Shown here piece after piece: positions 42,075-50,088 of a stretch of DNA of 64,000 bases (position 1 is its first letter; the number at the start of each line of letters is the position of its first letter). Position numbers and translations under genes: made by a program. Where the stretch lies: the NCBI GenBank assembly GCA_019636675.1, contig JAHBXC010000001.1, forward strand, positions 310,001 to 374,000, in the 5' to 3' direction. The notes below the pieces were generated by a model. The model was not told the DNA's origin and made no database searches. It saw only the letters and a list, made by a program, of their open reading frames with translations. The stretch comes from Phycisphaeraceae bacterium. GTDB lineage: Bacteria > Planctomycetota > Phycisphaerae > Phycisphaerales > UBA1924.

Positions 42075-43946
42075 ATGGGCGGCGAGCTGGCGCATCGCGT
42101 GCAGACCGCCTTCGCCCGGCTCGGTCTGGGTCAGGACTGGACGATGATCATCCTGGGCGCCGGCGCAGGCGTCGTGACGGCGCTGGGCGCGATCGGCTTC
42201 ATCGAACTGGTCCACCTCTTCGAGCGCCTCGCGCGAAACGCGCAGGTCGGGCTCCCGCTGCTCCTGCTCCCGCTCATCCCCATGCTCGGCGCACTGCTCA
42301 CCGCGCTGCTGGTGCGATACGGCGCGCGCGAAGCCCAGGGCCACGGCGTCCCCGAGGTCATGGACGCCGTCATCCGTCGCCAGGGCAAGGTCAGGCCACG
42401 CCTCGCGGTCGTGAAGTCGCTCGCGAGCGCGTGCACGATCGGCTCGGGCGGATCGGCCGGCGCCGAGGGGCCGATCGTCCAGATCGGAGCCGCGCTGGGC
42501 TCGGGCCTCGCGCAGCTCCTGAAGATCAGCCGCGAGCAGGCGACGACACTGCTTGGGTGCGGCGCCGCGGCGGGGATCGCGAGCGTGTTCAACGCGCCAA
42601 TCGCGGGCGTGTTCTTCGTGCTCGAGATCCTTCTGCGCGACTTCTCGCTCAAGACATTCACCCCCATCGTGGTCGCGAGCGTGTTCTCCGCGGCGGTCAC
42701 GCAGGCGGTGCTCGGGCAGAACGAGGCGATCTTCGCCGCCGGCGACGAGCTGCAGCGCTATGTCTTCACGCTGAGCGAGCTGCCGAGTTATGTCGTGCTC
42801 GGGCTGGTCTGCGGGGCGGTCGCCGTGGCGTTCGCGAAGACGCTCTACAAGTCCGAGGACTTGTTCGAGAAAATGCGCCTGCACCCGCTGCTGAAGCCGG
42901 TCCTGGGCGCGCTGCTTCTGGGCGCGCTGGGCGTCGCGTTCATGGTCACCCCCGGGCTGCACGGCGACGAGCCGATCCCGGCCTTCTTCGGCAATGGGTA
43001 CGACTCGATCCGCGCGCTCCTCGACCCGGTCTCGTACACGAGCGCCACGAACCACGCCAGCGGGCCGAGCGCGAACCGGGGCATCCACGGCCTCGGCGAC
43101 GCCGGATTCGCCGGCGCGATCCCGGTCGCGATGTGGGCGCTGCTCCTGCTGTGCGCGTGCAAGATCGTCGCGACGAGTCTTACCCTCGGCTCTGGTGGAT
43201 CGGGCGGGGTGTTCGCCCCCTCGCTCTTCATCGGCGCCGCCGCCGGCGCCGCGTTCGGCGTGGGACTCGATCACCTTGGCCTCCTCCCCGAGGGCGGCTC
43301 GCCCGCGGCGTACGCGCTCGTCGGCATGGCAGCCGTCGTCGCGGGGACCACCCACGCGCCGCTCACCGCGATGCTGATGCTCTTCGAGATCACGCGCGAT
43401 GTGTACGTCCTTCTTCCCATCATGCTGGCGGCGGTGGTGAGCACGGTCGTCGCGCAACTGCTCGCGCGAGACTCCATCTATTCCCTCAAGCTGCGCAGGA
43501 AGGGCGTGCGCCTCGGCTCGGCCGGTGACTGGACGATCCTGCGAAAGCTCATCGCCAGCGACGCAGACATCGTGCCCGGCGTCGCGGTGAACCCCGACGA
43601 TCCGCTGAGCGCGCTCATCACGCTCGCCGAGCGCTACCGGCTCGAGGATTTCGTCGTCGTAGACAAGGCGGGGCACTACGCCGGCGTCGTGACGGGCCAG
43701 GACCTTCGCACGGCCCTCATCGAGCGCGAGGCGCTGCCGCTGCTCGTGGTCTCCGAGGTCATGCGCACCGACCTCCCGACGGTCCACCCCGACGAGCCGC
43801 TCGACTCGGTCATGGCGAAGTTCTCGACCCACGACGCCGCGTCGCTGGCGGTGCTCAGCGCAGACGGTTCCAGGAAGGTCGAGGGGGTCTTGACACGATC
43901 GAACCTCATGTCACGCTACCAGCGCGCACTCGCGGAGACGGCCTGA
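42075..43946 (+). CDS. ClC-family chloride channel/transporter with CBS pair
   Basis: Membrane protein of 623 residues. The anion-pathway motifs are intact: GSGGSAGAEGPIVQIG (containing the gating-glutamate GxEGP), and GSGGSGGVFAPSLFIGA later; helices extend to about 470. Residues about 490-620 hold two CBS domains (VNPDDPLSALITLAERYRLEDFVVV and VHPDEPLDSVMAKFSTHDAAS), which usually sense adenine nucleotides. Whether it is a channel or a Cl-/H+ exchanger is not decidable by eye. It lies between topA (6-base gap) and rnpA (2-base gap), an unusual insertion at the place where rpmH normally precedes rnpA. Confidence 0.93.
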   Translation: MGGELAHRVQTAFARLGLGQDWTMIILGAGAGVVTALGAIGFIELVHLFERLARNAQVGLPLLLLPLIPMLGALLTALLVRYGAREAQGHGVPEVMDAVIRRQGKVRPRLAVVKSLASACTIGSGGSAGAEGPIVQIGAALGSGLAQLLKISREQATTLLGCGAAAGIASVFNAPIAGVFFVLEILLRDFSLKTFTPIVVASVFSAAVTQAVLGQNEAIFAAGDELQRYVFTLSELPSYVVLGLVCGAVAVAFAKTLYKSEDLFEKMRLHPLLKPVLGALLLGALGVAFMVTPGLHGDEPIPAFFGNGYDSIRALLDPVSYTSATNHASGPSANRGIHGLGDAGFAGAIPVAMWALLLLCACKIVATSLTLGSGGSGGVFAPSLFIGAAAGAAFGVGLDHLGLLPEGGSPAAYALVGMAAVVAGTTHAPLTAMLMLFEITRDVYVLLPIMLAAVVSTVVAQLLARDSIYSLKLRRKGVRLGSAGDWTILRKLIASDADIVPGVAVNPDDPLSALITLAERYRLEDFVVVDKAGHYAGVVTGQDLRTALIEREALPLLVVSEVMRTDLPTVHPDEPLDSVMAKFSTHDAASLAVLSADGSRKVEGVLTRSNLMSRYQRALAETA

Positions 43947-43948
43947 CG

Positions 43949-44368
43949 GTGGACAACGAAACTCACCACGAGCACCCCCCGACGACGGACGACACCTCGC
44001 GGGTCTTCGTCTTCCGGAGGCGCCATCGGCTCTCGCAGAACCGCGAGTTCCAGTCCGTCTACGACAAGGGCGTCCGGCGCGTGAACGGCCCGCTCGCGGT
44101 CTACGGCGTGCCCAACGACCTGCCCCACGCCCGCCTAGGGATCTCGGTCGGCAAAAGATTGGGCAACGCTGTCCGGCGCAGCCGCATGAAGCGGATGCTC
44201 CGGGAGTCTTTCCGGCTGCTGCGCGTCGAGATGCCCCCGGGGTATGACCTGGTGATCTCGGTGCGCCCCCACCGGCCGCTGCCGCTGGAGCGGTACATCG
44301 ACGCGGTTCGTGACTGCTGGAAGAGCATCGACCGAGAGTGGAAGCGACGCGGGTCGTCGGCGTCGTGA
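43949..44368 (+). CDS. rnpA: Ribonuclease P protein component
   Basis: Protein cofactor of RNase P, which removes 5' leaders of tRNA precursors. The 139 residues show the opening [19 protein letters not shown], the central [28 protein letters not shown] (the RNR signature) and YDLVISVRP. An extra N-terminal 20 residues rich in His, Glu and Thr precede the fold. Start GTG 43949 lies 2 bases after the ClC stop. No rpmH is found upstream, unlike the usual rpmH-rnpA-yidD-yidC order; yidD does follow, overlapping its stop. Confidence 0.95.
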   Translation: MDNETHHEHPPTTDDTSRVFVFRRRHRLSQNREFQSVYDKGVRRVNGPLAVYGVPNDLPHARLGISVGKRLGNAVRRSRMKRMLRESFRLLRVEMPPGYDLVISVRPHRPLPLERYIDAVRDCWKSIDREWKRRGSSAS

Positions 44369-44724
44369 ACGCGTCGCCGCCGGACGAGTCGCGTCCCGGT
44401 CGCCCCGGCGCTCTTGGGCGCCTGCTCGCGCTCCCTCTGCTCGGGCTGGTGCGCGTGTACCAGGTGCTGCTGTCGCCCCTGATGGGCGGGCACTGCCGCT
44501 TCCACCCCTCGTGCAGCCGTTACGCGGCGGAGGCCCTGCACTCCCACGGGGCGTTCCGGGGCTCGTGGCTGGCGGCCAGGCGCCTCGCGAAGTGCCACCC
44601 CTTCGGCAGCTCCGGCTACGACCCGGTCCCCCCTGCCGACCACCAGCCCGGGCCGGGGCCCGCGGCTTGCGGCGATCGGCCCAGCGCGCCGCCAAAGGGA
44701 ACCACAGAAGACGCCGATGCGTAA
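44365..44724 (+). CDS. yidD: Membrane protein insertion efficiency factor YidD
   Basis: Small membrane-associated protein (119 residues) that assists YidC-dependent insertion. The family core is unmistakable: [31 protein letters not shown] with the conserved cysteines, then [18 protein letters not shown]. The tail of about 30 residues is Pro/Gly-rich and not conserved. GTG 44365 overlaps the rnpA stop (GTGA) and is preferred; GTG 44338 would add nine residues. yidC does not follow; instead a TetR gene with its own operator does, and the yidD stop codon lies inside that operator. Confidence 0.93.
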   Translation: MNASPPDESRPGRPGALGRLLALPLLGLVRVYQVLLSPLMGGHCRFHPSCSRYAAEALHSHGAFRGSWLAARRLAKCHPFGSSGYDPVPPADHQPGPGPAACGDRPSAPPKGTTEDADA

Positions 44725-44740
44725 GTTTGCATAGACTTAC
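44721..44740. promoter_or_regulatory. Inverted repeat, likely operator of the TetR-family gene
   Basis: GTAAGT and ACTTAC face each other across 8 bases, in a 20-base AT-rich site 14 bases before the TetR start codon. It overlaps the yidD stop codon (44722-44724). Length, symmetry and position fit an autoregulatory TetR operator. A possible -10 TAGACT lies inside it. Confidence 0.5.
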
Positions 44741-44753
44741 CTCAGCGAAGCCG

Positions 44754-45371
44754 ATGAGCAGACTCCCAGCAGCACAACGCAAAGAGCAGTTGCTCGACAC
44801 CGCCGCGACGCTCTTCGCGGAGCGCGGCTATGCCGGCGCGACGACCGCGGAGCTCGCGAAGGCCGCCGGCGTCACCGAGCCCATTATCTACCGGCATTTC
44901 GAGTCCAAACGCGATCTCTTCGTCGCTCTGATCGACCGCACCGGCCAACGCACCATCGACCAGTGGGACCGTGAACTCTCGAGCGCAGCCGACCCGGCAG
45001 AGCGCCTCAAGCGACTCATCGGCGCCAACCCGATGGTCTCCGAAAAGGGCCGGGGCGTGTATCGCGTCATCGTGCAGGCGATGACCGAGATCGAGGACCC
45101 CGAGATCAAGGCCGCCATCGTGCGCCATATCGAGGCCCTCCACCGCTTCCTCGCCAGCGAGGTCGCCAAGGCCCAGGACGAGGGCGTGGTCAGCCGCGCG
45201 TTCTCGCCCGAGATCACCGGCTGGATGCTGCTCCACCTCGGGCTTGGTTATGGGATCCTCGCCCCGCTCGGCGTGCCCATGCACGCCCGTGACGAGTCGG
45301 GCGCCCACGTCCGCGATGTCATCTCGCGGATCATGCTCGTCGGGGTTCGCAGAATGGAGCAGGGCGAGTAA
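44754..45371 (+). CDS. TetR/AcrR-family transcriptional regulator
   Basis: A 205-residue regulator. The N-terminal helix-turn-helix is typical: RKEQLLDTAATLFAERGYAGATTAELAKAAGVTEPIIYRHFESKRDLFVAL. The C-terminal ligand domain (about 60-205) is unassigned. ATG 44754 (MSRLPAAQRKEQ) is the natural start; the longer open frame upstream is the yidD shadow. The inverted repeat at 44721-44740 is the obvious autoregulatory site. No efflux pump lies next to it, so its targets other than itself are unknown. Confidence 0.9.
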   Translation: MSRLPAAQRKEQLLDTAATLFAERGYAGATTAELAKAAGVTEPIIYRHFESKRDLFVALIDRTGQRTIDQWDRELSSAADPAERLKRLIGANPMVSEKGRGVYRVIVQAMTEIEDPEIKAAIVRHIEALHRFLASEVAKAQDEGVVSRAFSPEITGWMLLHLGLGYGILAPLGVPMHARDESGAHVRDVISRIMLVGVRRMEQGE

Positions 45372-45382
45372 ACTTGGCGGAA

Positions 45383-45470
45383 GGCAAGAGGCACGAGGCA
45401 CATGGCATGAGGCCCGTGCCTCGGACCCGCTCTCCTCTTCCCGTCTGCCTCTTGCCCCGTGCCTCTTGCC
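45383..45470. repeat. GGCA-rich extragenic inverted repeat
   Basis: Two 25-base arms (45383-45407 and 45446-45470) match in 21 of 25 positions as an inverted repeat; the arms consist of degenerate 7-base units such as GGCAAGA and GGCACGA. A small inner hairpin GAGGC/GCCTC sits at 45409-45422. The right arm ends only 9 bases before the ATG of the cysteine desulfurase, where no Shine-Dalgarno is visible. Confidence 0.75.
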
Positions 45471-45479
45471 CTCCCCCCG

Positions 45480-46643
45480 ATGATTTACCTCGACAACAAC
45501 GCGACGACCCGCCCGCTCGACCCCGTCGTGCGTGCGATGCACGACGCGCTCACCGTGTGCTGGCACAACCCCTCGTCCGTCCATCGCGCAGGGCAGGCGG
45601 CGCGCCAGAAGGTCGAACTCGCACGGCGCGCCGTCGCCGACCTCATCGGCGCCAAGCCGATGGAAGTCGTCTTCACCTCGGGGGGCACCGAGTCCATCGA
45701 TATGGCGATCCGCGGCGCGCTCTACGCCGCCCCGCGCTCGCGCCGCGCCATCGTCACCTCCCCCATCGAGCACAGCGCGATCAAGAAACTCGTCAAGACG
45801 CTCGAAGCCCGCGGCGAGGCGGACATCCGCTGGCTCCCGGTCGATCACTCCGGCGTCGTCAACCTCGACGCCGCCCGCGCGCTCATCGACGACTCCGTCG
45901 CGCTCGTCAGCGTCCAGTGGGCCAACAACGAGACCGGCGCGATCCAGCCCGTCGACGAACTCGGCGAACTGGCCCACGAGCACGGCGCGGTGTTCCACTG
46001 CGACGGCACGCAGTGGGTCGGCAAGATGCCCACCGATGTCGCCGGCACGAACATCGACCTGCTCACCTGCGCCGCGCACAAGATGCACGGGCCCAAGGGG
46101 GTCGGCGCGCTCTACGCGCGCAAGGGCGTGCGCATCGCCTGCGTCCTCCACGGCGCGCAGGAGCTCTCGCGCCGTGGCGGCACCGAGAATGTCCCGGGCA
46201 TCGTCGGCTTCGGCGAAGCCGCCAAGCTCGCCGGCGAATGGCTCGCCGAGCCCGCCAACCTCGCCGGCGTCGTGCGACTTCGCGAACGCTTCGAGCGCGC
46301 GGTCCTCGAGCGCGTCCCCGGCGCGAAGATCAACGGCCCAGCCGACCCGGCGCAGCGCCTGTGGTCCACCAGCAACATCGCCTTCCCGTGCGCGCCGGGC
46401 GCCGACAGCGAGCTCATGATCCTGCTGCTCTCGGAGCGCGGCGTGTGCGCCTCGGCCGGCTCGGCCTGCTCGTCGGGCAGCATGGAGTCCAGCAGCGTCC
46501 TCGCGGCGATGGGCCTCGAAGACTGCCGCGTGCACCAGTCGATCAGGTTCTCGATCTGCCGCGAGACGACCACCGCCGAACTCGACGAAGCGGTCGAGGT
46601 CGTCGCGCAGTGCGCCGCGCGACTGGGGTATGTGCACGCCTGA
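45480..46643 (+). CDS. Cysteine desulfurase (IscS/NifS type)
   Basis: PLP enzyme that mobilises sulfur from cysteine for Fe-S clusters and tRNA thiolation. The 387 residues begin MIYLDNNATTRPLDP, with the PLP lysine K201 in CAAHKMHGPKG, RRGGTENVPG, and the persulfide Cys330 in SAGSACSSGSMESS, followed by IRFSICRETT. The cysteine loop is of the class I (IscS/NifS) form. No iscU or other Fe-S gene adjoins it. ATG 45480 directly follows the GGCA-rich hairpin and has a pyrimidine-rich stretch instead of a Shine-Dalgarno. nuoC is convergent 9 bases after the stop. Confidence 0.94.
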   Translation: MIYLDNNATTRPLDPVVRAMHDALTVCWHNPSSVHRAGQAARQKVELARRAVADLIGAKPMEVVFTSGGTESIDMAIRGALYAAPRSRRAIVTSPIEHSAIKKLVKTLEARGEADIRWLPVDHSGVVNLDAARALIDDSVALVSVQWANNETGAIQPVDELGELAHEHGAVFHCDGTQWVGKMPTDVAGTNIDLLTCAAHKMHGPKGVGALYARKGVRIACVLHGAQELSRRGGTENVPGIVGFGEAAKLAGEWLAEPANLAGVVRLRERFERAVLERVPGAKINGPADPAQRLWSTSNIAFPCAPGADSELMILLLSERGVCASAGSACSSGSMESSSVLAAMGLEDCRVHQSIRFSICRETTTAELDEAVEVVAQCAARLGYVHA

Positions 46644-46652
46644 ACGGCGCGA

Positions 46653-47225
46653 TCACGCGTCGGTGCGATCGATCACCGGATAGTTCTCGCGCTCGCCTCG
46701 ACCGCGCAGGGGGTAGTCCTTGCGCAGCGGGTGGGCGGGGAAGTCCTTCCAGGTAAGGATGCGGCGCAGGTCCGGGTGATTGCGGAAGCGGATGCCGAAC
46801 ATGTCGAACACCTCGCGCTCGGTCCACTCGGCGCCGGGCCACAGATCGCAGACACTGTCGACGACGAGCGCCGGGTCTTCCGCGATGCCTTCGGTGGGGA
46901 TCGACGGGTTGAGGAACACCTTGACGAAGAAGCGATCGGCGCGCTCGTACGCGCACAGGTTGTACACGACGGCGAAGCGCCCGGGCTGCTCGGTGGGGTA
47001 GTTCAGGTAATCGACGCCCACGACATCGGAGAGGAAGTTGAACGCGCAGCGCGGGTCGTCGCGCAGGAACTTCATCACCGCGTGCAGGTCGCGCGGCTCC
47101 ACGACGAGCGTGCTCTGCCCTCGGAACTCGGTCCCGCGCAGCGTCGAGCCCGGAAAGGCCTGCTTCACGAGCGCGAAGGCGGGATGGTCGAGCGAGGGAC
47201 GCGCCTGGGGGGTGGTCTGAGCCAT
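46653..47225 (-). CDS. nuoC: NADH-quinone oxidoreductase subunit C (30 kDa)
   Basis: Peripheral subunit of complex I that bridges NuoB and NuoD on the cytoplasmic side. The 190 residues end in the diagnostic segment ERADRFFVKVFLNPSIPTE, WTEREVFDMFGIRFRNHPDLRRIL and PLRKDYPLRG. ATG 47225 (MAQTTPQ) is chosen; the frame extends upstream without a better start. It is solitary: neither nuoB nor nuoD is adjacent, so the complex I genes are scattered in this genome. Divergent from the small gene at 47445. Confidence 0.95.
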   Translation of the reverse strand: MAQTTPQARPSLDHPAFALVKQAFPGSTLRGTEFRGQSTLVVEPRDLHAVMKFLRDDPRCAFNFLSDVVGVDYLNYPTEQPGRFAVVYNLCAYERADRFFVKVFLNPSIPTEGIAEDPALVVDSVCDLWPGAEWTEREVFDMFGIRFRNHPDLRRILTWKDFPAHPLRKDYPLRGRGERENYPVIDRTDA

Positions 47226-47444
47226 GGGTCGGGAGTGTAGAGACCCGGCGCGGATTTCGCAGAGCCGCTCCAGCGAAGAATGCGCCCCTCTGCGCGCCCC
47301 TCCCGGGATCACCATCCACACCATCTGGTGGATCCGACACACCTCATCCCCGAGGGGTAGTGATCGGGAACGCTCGCGCAAGTCTCTAGGTCCGCATCAC
47401 TTACACACTCATGCGCAGGAAACGCCCGCGCCGATGGTTGCTGC

Positions 47445-47741
47445 ATGCCCACCATGCTCGGCCTCTTCCGCACCCGACGCACCCCCGACAGCCCCTTCGA
47501 GACCTCGCCTGCCACCGAGGTCCCCAGGGAGGGCATCGACGCCGCGTCGGCGATCCTGTGCGACGAGATCCGGGCATTCAACCCCAGCGTGAGCATGGGG
47601 TACCTCGCGACCTTCGATCGGGCGTCGCTGGAGCTGTACCTGAACCACCTGACGAACGCCCGCCTGCCGCGCGGGCCCGGGTCTCGCTGGGTCCGCCCGG
47701 GGGACACCCCGGCGATGGTGTTGCGCCAGGCGCGTGACTGA
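47445..47741 (+). CDS. Small hypothetical protein
   Basis: A 98-residue protein of no recognised family. It begins MPTMLGLFRTRRTPD; the middle and end (GYLATFDRASLELYLNHLTNARLPRGPG; WVRPGDTPAMVLRQA) have the amphipathic pattern and balanced composition of a real soluble protein rather than the Arg/Pro-rich look of shadow frames. ATG 47445 or 47454 may be the start; no good ribosome site is visible. It lies between nuoC and the rpsB leader on the plus strand. Confidence 0.55.
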   Translation: MPTMLGLFRTRRTPDSPFETSPATEVPREGIDAASAILCDEIRAFNPSVSMGYLATFDRASLELYLNHLTNARLPRGPGSRWVRPGDTPAMVLRQARD

Positions 47742-48112
47742 GACGCCCGGCCGAGCCGGGGTCGGATCGGGGCTCACGCAGGGGGCAAACTGCATGAAAT
47801 CACGGGGAAGCGTCGGACCGGATTGCCCTTTGGAGGGTCTCCGGGCCTACTATGGGCATCGCGGCGTGATCGGCGCCGCGGGCCATCTGGCGCATGCGTG
47901 AAGCGTCCAGAGGTGGGAACTCAAGAAGAACCGACGACGCGGGATTCCCTCGCGCGTCGAACACCGAAGCGAGCCACACGCGACGACGCGATCCCGAGAT
48001 GACTCGGGGAACCGCGCGCCGGCGATGGGAAGCGCTGCCGCCTCCCCTCTCGTCCGCGCCACGCGAGCCGATCCGCGCTGTCGCAGGCCCCGCTGTACGA
48101 AAGGCACGAGCC
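47742..48112 (+). other. Long leader region of rpsB
   Basis: A 371-base gap without a credible gene. A possible promoter (TTGCCC 47823-47828, TACTAT 47848-47853, spacing 19) would produce a leader of about 250 bases. Several GC-rich inverted repeats exist, for example GCGCC/GGCGC around 47874-47893. Long leaders of rpsB are used for autoregulation by S2 in other bacteria, but the known motif is not recognisable here. Confidence 0.45.
47823..47853 (+). promoter_or_regulatory. Possible promoter of rpsB-tsf
   Basis: TTGCCC, 19 bases, TACTAT. The -10 element is good; the -35 is moderate and the spacing one or two bases longer than ideal. Confidence 0.35.
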
Positions 48113-48967
48113 ATGTCCGAGTCGCTTGTTCAAGACCTGATCGAATCCGGCATTCACTTCGGCCAGCGCACCAGCAGCTGGAACCCGAAGATGGGCCAGT
48201 TCATCTACGGGAAGCGCCAGTCGATCCACGTGATCGACATCCGGGAGACCGTGAAGGGTCTCCTTCTCGCGAAGCGCTTCCTCGCGAAGACCGTCGCCGA
48301 GGGCAAGGACGTGTGCTTCGTCGGCACCAAGCGCCAGGCGAAGGAAGTCATCGAGCAGCGCGTCCCCGCCGCCGGCATGCACTTCGTCACCGAGCGCTGG
48401 CTGGGCGGCACGCTGACCAACTTCCGCACCATCCGCTCGCGCCTCAAGCGCCTCGAAGAGCTCGAGGCCATCGAGGCGAAGGACAACTTCCGCTCGTACT
48501 CGAAGAAGATGGAGAGCCAGCTCCGTCGCGAGATGAACAAGATCAAGCGCAACCTCGACGGCCTGCGCCACATGCACAAGCTGCCCGGCGCCATGGTCGT
48601 CATCGACACCAAGCGCGAGCTCAACGCCCTGCGCGAGGCCCGCAAGCTCGGCATCCCGACCATCTGTCTCATCGACACCGACGGCGACCCGGACCTGGCC
48701 GACATCGCCATCCCCGGCAACGACGACTCGATGCGCGCCATCGACGTGATCCTGCGTGAACTTTGCGCCGCGATCTCCGAGGGCAAGCAGCAGCGCCAGC
48801 TCGCCGGCGAGCGCGACGCCGAAGGCCGCCCCGAGGGCGAGGCCCGCGGCGGCGACGACGCGCGCCGACGCTCGCGCCGCTCGCAGTATCGCGCCGACGA
48901 CGCGGGCGCCCCCGCCCCCGAGGGCGAGCCCGCCGACGCCGCCCGCCCGGTCGCCGCGAGGGAGTGA
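48113..48967 (+). CDS. rpsB: 30S ribosomal protein S2
   Basis: Small-subunit protein needed for late assembly of the 30S particle. The 284 residues open MSESLVQDLIESGIHFGQRTSSWNPKMGQFIYG and contain FVGTKRQAKEVI, RWLGGTLTNFRTI and IPTICLIDTDGDP, all S2 hallmarks. The last 55 residues are an Arg/Ala/Asp/Glu-rich low-complexity tail beyond the E. coli length (241). ATG 48113 is preceded by AAGG. It precedes tsf in the usual order, but with a large inverted repeat in the 133-base gap. Confidence 0.97.
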   Translation: MSESLVQDLIESGIHFGQRTSSWNPKMGQFIYGKRQSIHVIDIRETVKGLLLAKRFLAKTVAEGKDVCFVGTKRQAKEVIEQRVPAAGMHFVTERWLGGTLTNFRTIRSRLKRLEELEAIEAKDNFRSYSKKMESQLRREMNKIKRNLDGLRHMHKLPGAMVVIDTKRELNALREARKLGIPTICLIDTDGDPDLADIAIPGNDDSMRAIDVILRELCAAISEGKQQRQLAGERDAEGRPEGEARGGDDARRRSRRSQYRADDAGAPAPEGEPADAARPVAARE

Positions 48968-48974
48968 GGGAGAG

Positions 48975-49083
48975 GGCAATCGGCAATGGGCAGTCGGCAA
49001 TGGGTGAAGTCGCCCAGGCCTCTGCCCGGTGTCACAGCCCCGACCCTGTCCCCCCCATTGCCCATTGCCCATTGCCGATTGCC
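48975..49083. repeat. GGCA-rich extragenic inverted repeat between rpsB and tsf
   Basis: Two 30-base arms (48975-49004 and 49054-49083) are almost perfect inverted copies, built of degenerate 7-base units such as GGCAATC and GGCAATG. A transcript would form a long hairpin with a 49-base loop. It begins 8 bases after the rpsB stop and ends 6 bases before the GGAGA of tsf. There is no T-tract. Confidence 0.85.
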
Positions 49084-49100
49084 TTCCCCGGAGAACGCCA

Positions 49101-49916
49101 GTGACGGTTGAGATCAACGCGAAAGATGTGATGCAGCTCCGCAACAGCACCGGGCTGCCCATGATGGACTGCAAGAAGGCCCTGATGGAGAACAACGGCG
49201 ACCGCACGGCCGCCGAGGAGTGGCTCCGCAAGAAGCTCAAGGGCAAGATGGACACGCGCATGGACCGCGCCGCCGGCGAGGGTCGCATCGCGATCGCCGT
49301 CAAGGGCGGGAACGCCGCGATCCTCGAGCTCCGCGCCGAGACCGACTTCACGGCGCGCAACGAGAACTTCCTGAAGGCCGCCGACACCATCGCCGCCGAG
49401 GCCGCCGGCAAGGGCCCGGGCGAGGTGAGCGTCACCCCCGAAGCCACCAAGCTCATCGACAACCTGCGCATCAGCACGGGTGAGAACGTGTCGTTCGCCC
49501 GCGCCCACACCCTCCAGGGCGGCGCCGGCACGGTCTACGGCGTCTATGTCCACCACGACGGCAAACTCGGCGTGCTCGTCCAGGGCGAGAATGTGCCCGA
49601 GGCGCTGCTCAAGGACATCGCGATGCACGTCGCGGCGTCGCCCATCAAGCCCGAGGGTGTGAGCCCCGACGAGATCCCCGCCGCCGTCATCGAGCGCGAG
49701 AAGCGCCTCGCGATCGAGCAGGCGATGGAAAGCGGCAAGAACCGCGAGATCGCCGAGAAGATGGTCGAGGGCAAACTCCGCAAGTTCTTCGAGGACGTCG
49801 CGCTGCTCGAGCAGCCCTTCATCAAGGACCCCGAGAAGAAGATCAAGCAACTCGTCCCCTCGGGCGGCAAGGTCACCGCGTTCCTGCGCTGGCGCGTCGG
49901 CGAGCAGACCGCCTGA
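49101..49916 (+). CDS. tsf: Elongation factor Ts
   Basis: Guanine-nucleotide exchange factor for EF-Tu. The 271 residues show the UBA-like start VMQLRNSTGLPMMDCKKALMENNGD, the EF-Tu-contacting LRAETDFTARNENF, and YVHHDGKLGVLV. The start is GTG 49101 (VTVEINAKDV) with GGAGA upstream; the open frame to 49029 runs through the GGCA-rich repeat and is not coding. A strong terminator follows 24 bases after the stop. Confidence 0.97.
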   Translation: MTVEINAKDVMQLRNSTGLPMMDCKKALMENNGDRTAAEEWLRKKLKGKMDTRMDRAAGEGRIAIAVKGGNAAILELRAETDFTARNENFLKAADTIAAEAAGKGPGEVSVTPEATKLIDNLRISTGENVSFARAHTLQGGAGTVYGVYVHHDGKLGVLVQGENVPEALLKDIAMHVAASPIKPEGVSPDEIPAAVIEREKRLAIEQAMESGKNREIAEKMVEGKLRKFFEDVALLEQPFIKDPEKKIKQLVPSGGKVTAFLRWRVGEQTA

Positions 49917-49940
49917 TCTGTGACAGAACCTGTTTCACCC

Positions 49941-49977
49941 ACAGCCCCGATCGTTCCGATCGGGGCTGTTCTTTTTC
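49941..49977 (+). terminator. Strong rho-independent terminator of rpsB-tsf
   Basis: A perfect 13-pair stem (ACAGCCCCGATCG / CGATCGGGGCTGT) with a TTC loop is followed by TCTTTTTC. Confidence 0.95.
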
Positions 49978-50088
49978 GCCTCTCTCTCCGGCCCGCTCGC
50001 CTGTCGCGCAGCGATGGGAGAGGGGGCCGGGAGAAGATCGGAGGACCGCTCTCCCCCGCTGCCTATTCCCCACTCCCCGCTCCCTTCT

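Noticed and set aside
43900..44740. Replication origin near rnpA-yidD, as in many bacteria
   Set aside because: No dnaA, dnaN, rpmH or cluster of DnaA boxes is present, and the gaps are only a few bases.
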